A stretch of DNA of 64,000 nucleotides from GCA-003244245 sp963823755. Its GTDB lineage: Bacteria; Actinomycetota; Actinomycetes; Mycobacteriales; Pseudonocardiaceae. The notes under the pieces were generated by a model. It worked only from the letters and a program-made list of their open reading frames with translations. It did no database searches and was not told where the DNA came from. The translations under genes and the position numbers were made by a program. The stretch covers positions 434,001 through 498,000 of the forward strand of contig CAWGMP010000007.1 in the NCBI GenBank assembly GCA_963823755.1. The letters run 5' to 3'. Shown in pieces: positions 59,401 to 64,000 of the stretch; the first letter of the stretch is position 1, and each line of letters opens with the position of its first letter.

Positions 59401-59449
59401 GTTCACCGGCGGGCCCGCCGCAGCGCCGGCGGGCCCGCCGGTGAACTCA
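59398..59449. terminator. 23-bp perfect hairpin including the bL37 stop
   Basis: Arms 59398-59420 and 59427-59449 are exact complements with a 6-base loop; the left arm begins TGAGTTCACCGGCGGGCC. The first three bases are the bL37 stop codon. It probably also ends rsrA transcription from the other side (stop 59500). Confidence 0.85.
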
Positions 59450-59499
59450 GCGCTCGGTTGACAGCCAGGCGTGGCTCTCAACGCTGGTCGCCCCCTCGA

Positions 59500-59841
59500 T
59501 CATGGTCCCGTCCTCCCCTGGTGAACCGCCACGTCCGCACGGAGAACAGCCTGGCGCATCATGATCTCGCGGATGGACTGGCGCAACCTCTGTTTGAGTG
59601 CGTCGGGGGCGTGGTCACCGCCGCACTTACGAGCGAGCAATGCCTTGAGATGCTCCTCGAGGCCGAACTCCTCCAGACACGGATCGCAGTCGTCCAGATG
59701 GCGCCGCAGCAACTCACGCCGCTCGTTGTTGCACTCGTTGTCCAGGAACAGCCACAGCTCGGCGAGCACCTCGTGGCAGTCCGTGTGGTGCGGATCTGCG
59801 TCGTGATGCGGATCTGCGTCGTGGCAATCTCCACAGCTCAT
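59500..59841 (-). CDS. rsrA: Zinc anti-sigma factor RsrA/RshA
   Basis: 113 residues with ZAS motif: Cys 22, then His 48, Cys 52, Cys 55 (RRHLDDCDPCLEE), matching the RsrA Zn ligands with the same C-to-H spacing of 26. It binds SigR and releases it on thiol oxidation. The N-terminus is extended by a repeated DADPHH unit, extra His/Asp residues that could affect metal binding. Start overlaps the sigR stop (ATGA), so the pair is coupled. Confidence 0.92.
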   Translation of the reverse strand: MSCGDCHDADPHHDADPHHTDCHEVLAELWLFLDNECNNERRELLRRHLDDCDPCLEEFGLEEHLKALLARKCGGDHAPDALKQRLRQSIREIMMRQAVLRADVAVHQGRTGP

Positions 59842-60527
59842 GACGCGACCTCCGCATCTCGCAGGAAGCCCCGCTCCCGGGCCACGCCGGTGAGCATGTC
59901 GCGCAACTGCTTGCGCCCCCGATGTAACCGTGACATCACAGTCCCGATCGGGGTACCCATGATCTCAGCGATCTCCTTGTAGGCGAAACCCTCGACGTCA
60001 GCGAGGTAAACCGCCATCCGGAAATCCTCGGCCAGCTGGCTCAGGGCATCCTTGACGTCGGAGTCAGGCAACCGGTCCAGCGCATCCATCTCCGCCGAAC
60101 GCAGACCCGACGAGGTATGTTGCGCTGCCTGGGCCAGCTGCCAGTCAGTGATCTCTTCAGAAGGTTGCGCCACCGGCTGACGCTGACGCTTGCGGTAGCC
60201 GTTGATGTAGGTGTTGGTGAGGATGCGGTACAGCCAAGCCCTCAGGTTGGTGCCCGCGCGGAACGAAGTGAAAGCGCCATAAGCCTTGAGATAGGTCTCC
60301 TGGACAAGGTCCTCGGCGTCAGCCGGGTTGCGGGTCATCCGAAGCGCTGCCGCATAGAGCTGGTCGAGCAATGGCATCGCGTCACGCTCAAAGCGGGCGG
60401 TCCGCTGCTGCGGCGTCTCCTCGTCGCCCTGGTTGTTCTCGGCACCCCGGTTGTTCTCGGCACCCTGGTCGACGCTGCCTGGCAACGGCAGCTCCTCGGC
60501 CGCCGGTCTGGAGCCACCTGACACCAT
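59838..60527 (-). CDS. sigR: Oxidative-stress sigma factor SigR/SigH
   Basis: 229 residues from ATG 60527 (AAGGGA just upstream), with region 2 ARFERDAMPLLDQLYAAALRMTRNPADAEDLVQETYLKAYGAF and region 4 YKEIAEIMGTPIGTVMSRLHRGRKQLRDML. Other in-frame starts at 60620 and above would give longer products, as SigR has two isoforms in Streptomyces. It directs transcription of thioredoxin and mycothiol genes under thiol stress and is held by RsrA. A matching promoter lies upstream at 60744-60769. Confidence 0.93.
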   Translation of the reverse strand: MVSGGSRPAAEELPLPGSVDQGAENNRGAENNQGDEETPQQRTARFERDAMPLLDQLYAAALRMTRNPADAEDLVQETYLKAYGAFTSFRAGTNLRAWLYRILTNTYINGYRKRQRQPVAQPSEEITDWQLAQAAQHTSSGLRSAEMDALDRLPDSDVKDALSQLAEDFRMAVYLADVEGFAYKEIAEIMGTPIGTVMSRLHRGRKQLRDMLTGVARERGFLRDAEVAS

Positions 60528-60743
60528 CGTCCCTTCAGAGGTCCGGTCCGGGCTCGCTTCATCCGGACCGGACTGGAGGGGCTCTGCACTGTCGGCTGAT
60601 ATCACTCCGACCACCCCCATGCCCAGATGTGCATTGGTGGTTGAGCGTACGCGCCAATCGAACGTTTGTCCCAGCAAAACGAGTCGGGGCCACCACGCCG
60701 CACGGTCGCGGTCTTCGTGAACTGTCGGTACCACGGCCTGAGC

Positions 60744-60769
60744 AACGCCCCACCTGACGCCCGCATTCC
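60744..60769 (-). promoter_or_regulatory. SigR-type promoter for sigR
   Basis: Read on the minus strand, GGAAT at 60769-60765 and GTT at 60746-60744 have exactly 18 bases between. This matches the SigR consensus GGAAT-N18-GTT and would give autoregulated transcription towards sigR. It lies inside the 3' end region of the upstream hydrolase gene. Confidence 0.75.
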
Positions 60770-60784
60770 GCGGCATGATCACCA

Positions 60785-61429
60785 TCAACCCAGCGGTTCC
60801 GGCAGCGGGCGCATCCGGCGTTGTAACCACTCCGCCACTGCGTTTCCCACCGCTGCCGGGTCGGCCTTGAGCGAGTGATCCCCCGGCAACAGCACGACCT
60901 CACGTCCGGCGGCGAGTTCGGGACAGCCGAAGGGATCCCGCTTGCCCTGCACGACAAGCACTGGCACGTCCACCCCGCTCAGCTCGTCCATCCGGCTGCG
61001 ATCCGGACGCCCCGGTGGGTGCACGGGAAAGGCCAGACACAACACAGCCACCGCACCCCCCGTCGCCGCGGTGCGACAGACCACCCTGGCCCCCGAGGAG
61101 CGGCCCCCGAAGACCAGCGACAGGCCCGCGAACACTCCCTCCGACAGATACCTCACGACGGCCAGCCACGCCTCGTCCAGTTGCCTGGCCGGTGCCGGGG
61201 CACGCCGACCCGCGACCCGGTAGGGCTGCGTGACCAGCGCCACGTGCACGCCGGCCGCGGTCGCAGCCCTGCGGGTGGCCACCAAGTCGGGAGCGCTGAT
61301 GGAGCCGCCCGCACCGTGACCGAGCAACAGCGCCGCGGGCCTGAGTCGCTGCTGCCCATCAGCCGGCCGGCAGCAGTGCAGCTCGGCCCGGGCTGGGCCG
61401 TAGTGAGTCGGGATGGTGAGTTGGGTCAT
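60785..61429 (-). CDS. Alpha/beta-fold hydrolase (KANL3/Tex30-like)
   Basis: 214 residues. LLLGHGAGGSI is the oxyanion strand, LVFGGRSSGARV contains the nucleophile serine, VQGKRDPFG the acid and PGDHSLK the His, so a complete triad. In Mycobacterium a similar gene sits between sigH and the SRAP gene. Substrate is unknown. It starts in the stop of the SRAP gene (ATGA overlap). Confidence 0.85.
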   Translation of the reverse strand: MTQLTIPTHYGPARAELHCCRPADGQQRLRPAALLLGHGAGGSISAPDLVATRRAATAAGVHVALVTQPYRVAGRRAPAPARQLDEAWLAVVRYLSEGVFAGLSLVFGGRSSGARVVCRTAATGGAVAVLCLAFPVHPPGRPDRSRMDELSGVDVPVLVVQGKRDPFGCPELAAGREVVLLPGDHSLKADPAAVGNAVAEWLQRRMRPLPEPLG

Positions 61430-62271
61430 CGGACGGTTCCACCGTCTAGGTCTGATTTGACGGTTCCACCGTCTAGGTCCGATTTGACGGTTCCACCGTC
61501 TAGGTCCAGGAGCGCGGGCTGCTCCGGCTCGGCCCGTTCCACCAGCTCAGGACTGTTGCGCCGAACGTGGTTCACCGCGGTGGATACCGGTCGCAGCTCC
61601 AGCGCGTGCACCAGCTCCGCTGGTGGCGGCGTGAGCAGCTCACTGGGATCGTCAGAGTCGGGATCCAACCAGGCCTGCCACGCCTGGGCGGGCAGGATCA
61701 GCGGCATCCGGTCGTGGATCTCGGCGAGCGGGCCCACCGCGTCGGTGGTCAACACCGCGCAGGTCACCAACGGGGGTGCCGCAGTATCCGGGCCCCGCCA
61801 GGTCGACCACAACCCGGCCAGGGCGAGCCCTGAGCCGTCCACAGGGGTGATGAAAAACGGCTGCTTGCCGGCAGCACCCGAACCGCCGGCTCGGCCGGCA
61901 GCACGCTGCCACTCATACCAACCGTCAGCTGGTAGCAGGCAGCGACGCCTGGCTACCGCATCACGGAACGCGGGCTTGCCGGCAGCAGTCTCAGCGCGGG
62001 CGTTGATCAGCCGGGAACCGCCTTTCGAGTCCTTGGCCCAGTGCGGCACCAGTCCCCAGCGCATCACCCGGATGCTGCGCACCGTGCGATCCGGATCCGG
62101 GATTCCCTGCGAATCGCGCGGATGCCGGGTCACCACCGTGAACACGGGTTTGGTCGGCGCGACGTTGTAGTCCGCTGCCGGCGCTGTACCAGTCGCAGCA
62201 GTGTCGTCCACGGCGTCGAACTCGACGGCCAGCGTCGCGGGATCCCGGGTCGAGGCATACCTTCCGCACAT
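61426..62271 (-). CDS. SOS-response-associated peptidase (SRAP/HMCES) with repeat tail
   Basis: 281 residues. After removal of Met the catalytic Cys 2 (MCGRYAST) is exposed; the conserved Asn region NVAPTKPV, RWGLVPHWAK, INARAETAAGKPAFRDA, the Glu in GWYEWQ and the His in HDRMPLIL are all present. It crosslinks to abasic sites in single-stranded DNA. The last 26 residues are three near-identical 9-residue units (SDLDGGTVK), an unusual extension encoded by a 27-base tandem repeat next to the hydrolase start. It is divergent from aroA, with 52 bases between. Confidence 0.92.
   Translation of the reverse strand: MCGRYASTRDPATLAVEFDAVDDTAATGTAPAADYNVAPTKPVFTVVTRHPRDSQGIPDPDRTVRSIRVMRWGLVPHWAKDSKGGSRLINARAETAAGKPAFRDAVARRRCLLPADGWYEWQRAAGRAGGSGAAGKQPFFITPVDGSGLALAGLWSTWRGPDTAAPPLVTCAVLTTDAVGPLAEIHDRMPLILPAQAWQAWLDPDSDDPSELLTPPPAELVHALELRPVSTAVNHVRRNSPELVERAEPEQPALLDLDGGTVKSDLDGGTVKSDLDGGTVR
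61432..61507 (-). repeat. Three 27-base tandem repeats in the SRAP tail
   Basis: Units start at 61432, 61459 and 61486 on the plus strand and differ by single bases (the third is cut to 22). They code SDLDGGTVK-like units; being in frame, copy number can change without a frameshift. Confidence 0.9.
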
Positions 62272-62323
62272 AGCGTCATCGTGGCACGACCAGAAAACAA
62301 CCCGAGTACGCCATGATTGCGTC

Positions 62324-63616
62324 ATGACGACGTCCGCCCAGCTGCCGTGGGCCGCGCCGCTGGCGCCCGGACCGGTGCGCGCCACTGTCACCGTGCCGGG
62401 ATCGAAATCGATCACCAACCGGGCCCTGCTGCTGACCGCGCTGGCGGGCACCGGCGGCACCGTCCGGGGAGCGCTGCGTAGCCGGGACACCGATCTCATG
62501 GTCGGTGCGCTGCGCGCCCTGGGAGTGCCGGTGACCAGCCGCGACGACGAGCTGGACGTGGCCGCACACGGCGGGCTGCGTGGAGGCGGCACAGTGGATT
62601 GTGGGTTGGCCGGCACGGTGATGCGCTTCGTGCCGCCGCTGGCCGCGCTGGCCGAGGGCCCGGTTCGCTTCGACGGCGACGAGCGGGCCCGGCAGCGGCC
62701 GATGAGCGCGGTGCTGGCAGCGCTGCGTGCGCTGGGTTGCCGGGTCGACGGTGACGCATTGCCGTTCGTGCTGCACGGCGTGCACGGCCGGCCCGGTGGC
62801 GAGGTGCGGATCGACGCATCGGGTTCCTCGCAGTTCGTCTCCGGATTGCTGCTGTCGGCCGCCGGATACGACGGGGGCATCACGGTCCGGCACGATGGCC
62901 CGCCGGTCCCCTCCCGGCCGCATATCGAGATGACCGTGCAGATGCTGGCCGACCGGGGCGTCGAAGTGGACACCGACGGCGCCACGTGGTGGGCAGTGGC
63001 GCCAGGCCCGATCGTCGGTGGCGATTACGCCGTCGAGCCGGACCTGTCCAACGCGACGGTGTTCCTGGCGGCAGCCGCGGTCACCGGTGGGCAGGTCACC
63101 GTTGCAGGTTGGCCGCGGCGCACCACCCAGGCCGGCGACACGATCCGCCCGTTGCTGGCCCAGATGGGGTGCACGGTGGACCTGCACGAGGGCGGGCTGA
63201 CCGTCTCGGGTCCCGGCCGACTCGAGGGCGTGGACGCCGACCTGCACGACGTCGGGGAGCTCACCCCGACCGTCGCAGCGTTGGCGGCGCTGGCCAGCGG
63301 GCCTTCGCGGCTACGCGGGATCGCCCACCTGCGCGGGCACGAGACCGACCGGCTGGCCGCGTTGGCCACCGAGATCGGAGCCCTGGGTGGCGACGTGCGG
63401 GAGACACCTGACGGCCTGGAGATCCACCCCTGTCCGTTGCGCGAGAGCCCCGGTCGCCCCTGGTGTGCCTACGCCGATCACCGGATGGCCACCGCGGGGG
63501 CGATCCTGGGCCTGGTGGTGCCGGGAATCGCCGTCGACGACATTGCCGCGACGACCAAGACGCTGCCGCAGTTCCCGGTGAGCTGGTCGGCGATGCTGGC
63601 GGGTGGTGGCTGCTGA
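62324..63616 (+). CDS. aroA: 3-phosphoshikimate 1-carboxyvinyltransferase (EPSP synthase)
   Basis: 430 residues with full family motifs: VPGSKSITNRALLLTALA (PEP/shikimate-3-P site), GLAGTVMRFVPPLA, DERARQRPM, ASGSSQFVSGLLL, EPDLSNATVFLAAA, LRGHETDRLAALATEI and YADHRMATAGAI. It joins shikimate-3-phosphate and PEP in aromatic amino acid synthesis. ATG 62324 is chosen; longer frames have no good site. It overlaps rsgA by 4 bases (CTGA). Confidence 0.96.
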   Translation: MTTSAQLPWAAPLAPGPVRATVTVPGSKSITNRALLLTALAGTGGTVRGALRSRDTDLMVGALRALGVPVTSRDDELDVAAHGGLRGGGTVDCGLAGTVMRFVPPLAALAEGPVRFDGDERARQRPMSAVLAALRALGCRVDGDALPFVLHGVHGRPGGEVRIDASGSSQFVSGLLLSAAGYDGGITVRHDGPPVPSRPHIEMTVQMLADRGVEVDTDGATWWAVAPGPIVGGDYAVEPDLSNATVFLAAAAVTGGQVTVAGWPRRTTQAGDTIRPLLAQMGCTVDLHEGGLTVSGPGRLEGVDADLHDVGELTPTVAALAALASGPSRLRGIAHLRGHETDRLAALATEIGALGGDVRETPDGLEIHPCPLRESPGRPWCAYADHRMATAGAILGLVVPGIAVDDIAATTKTLPQFPVSWSAMLAGGGC

Positions 63617-64000
63617 GCCGGCCCGGTAGCGGCCCCCGCCGCGGGCACAACCTGGACGAATCCGACATCCGGGTCCGGCCGGGGCGGCGGGGTTCCCGAC
63701 CGCGTACCAAGCTGCGCCCCGAGCACGCCGATGCGACAGGCGCGATGGTGGTGGCGGTGGACCGCGGCCGGTGGACCTGCGCCCCGGACGGCGACCCGAC
63801 CATCCGGGTGACGGCGATGCGGGCCCGCGAGCTCGGGCGCATCCCGATCGTGGTGGGCGACCGGGTCGGGCTGGTCGGCGACGTCAGCGGCGCACTGGAT
63901 GCGCTGGCCCGGATTATCCGGGTCGACGAGCGGTCCAGCGTGTTGCGCCGCACCGCCGACGACAGCGACCCCTACGAGCGGATCGTGGTGGCCAACGCCG
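63613..64000 (+). CDS. rsgA: Ribosome small-subunit GTPase RsgA, 5' part
   Basis: The first 129 codons are inside the window, running off the right edge. DESDIRVRPGRRGSRPRTKLRPEHADA, then VVAVDRGRWTC, ARELGRIPIVVGDRVGLVGD and RRTADDSDPYERIVVANA match actinobacterial RsgA (OB-fold part before the GTPase). No ATG or GTG precedes the conserved start in frame, and a CTG at 63613 overlaps the aroA stop in the usual 4-base manner, so CTG is the likely start. It acts late in 30S assembly. Confidence 0.88.
   Translation, partial: MSRPGSGPRRGHNLDESDIRVRPGRRGSRPRTKLRPEHADATGAMVVAVDRGRWTCAPDGDPTIRVTAMRARELGRIPIVVGDRVGLVGDVSGALDALARIIRVDERSSVLRRTADDSDPYERIVVANA

Noticed and set aside
1..64000. CRISPR arrays, tRNA and rRNA genes
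   Set aside because: No repeat-spacer pattern and no tRNA or rRNA stretch was recognised by eye; a covariance search could find short tRNAs I missed.

Overview
This 64 kb window is high-G+C actinobacterial chromosome. Diagnostic genes are whiB1, the orphan kinase gene pdtaS, the mycothiol-type SigR/RsrA pair, the one-piece 2-oxoglutarate enzyme Kgd, the small ribosomal protein bL37 and a nickel superoxide dismutase with its own maturation peptidase. The order whiB1 - pdtaS - carrier protein - bL37 - rsrA - sigR - hydrolase - SRAP - aroA - rsgA (57.1-64.0 kb) closely follows the Mycobacterium block Rv3219-Rv3228. An actinomycete of the Pseudonocardiales or a close relative is my best guess; no rRNA or tRNA gene was seen to confirm it.

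Layout. 0-5.2 kb is scarred accessory DNA: two transposon or toxin remnants, a lone sugar-nucleotide decarboxylase, an A+T-rich guanylate kinase-like gene of foreign composition, and a dead sigma-factor gene that reads into a beta-helix lipoprotein. 5.2-13.1 kb holds two tiny coupled genes, a STAS/RsbW-like partner-switch pair, two APC permeases, a class V aminotransferase, two small proteins and TatA. 13.1-17.7 kb is the pstSCAB phosphate operon, ending with a DNA-binding protein that lacks a receiver domain. 18-28 kb is mixed metabolism (FAD oxidoreductase, GNAT, MaoC, MFS, hydrolase, DUF305 lipoprotein) plus an eroded regulator and an internally deleted transposase. 28-33 kb carries a giant STAND-type regulator with a C-terminal SARP-like module, a reductase and a ferredoxin. 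33-41 kb has a fused ABC exporter, kgd and its small partner. 41-50.4 kb has an aldo/keto reductase, an MFS transporter and an osmoprotectant-type ABC operon split by a large DUF4062-NB-ARC-TPR gene. 50.5-56.6 kb holds a multi-PAS GGDEF/EAL protein, an RmlC-like epimerase, the sodX/sodN pair and a frameshifted SirB1-like gene. The window closes in the conserved whiB1-rsgA block.

How the genes work together. Stress control dominates the right end: a CRP-type site precedes whiB1, and a textbook SigR-type promoter precedes sigR, which is coupled to its zinc anti-sigma factor. The Pst operon has a PHO-box-like element upstream of pstS. The most unusual block is 43.7-50.4 kb. There the ATPase and first permease genes are separated from the second permease and binding-protein genes by a defence-type STAND ATPase gene with nine nearly identical TPR units and a 17-codon reading frame just upstream. 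Several transcription terminators are long perfect hairpins that include the stop codons of the genes they end.
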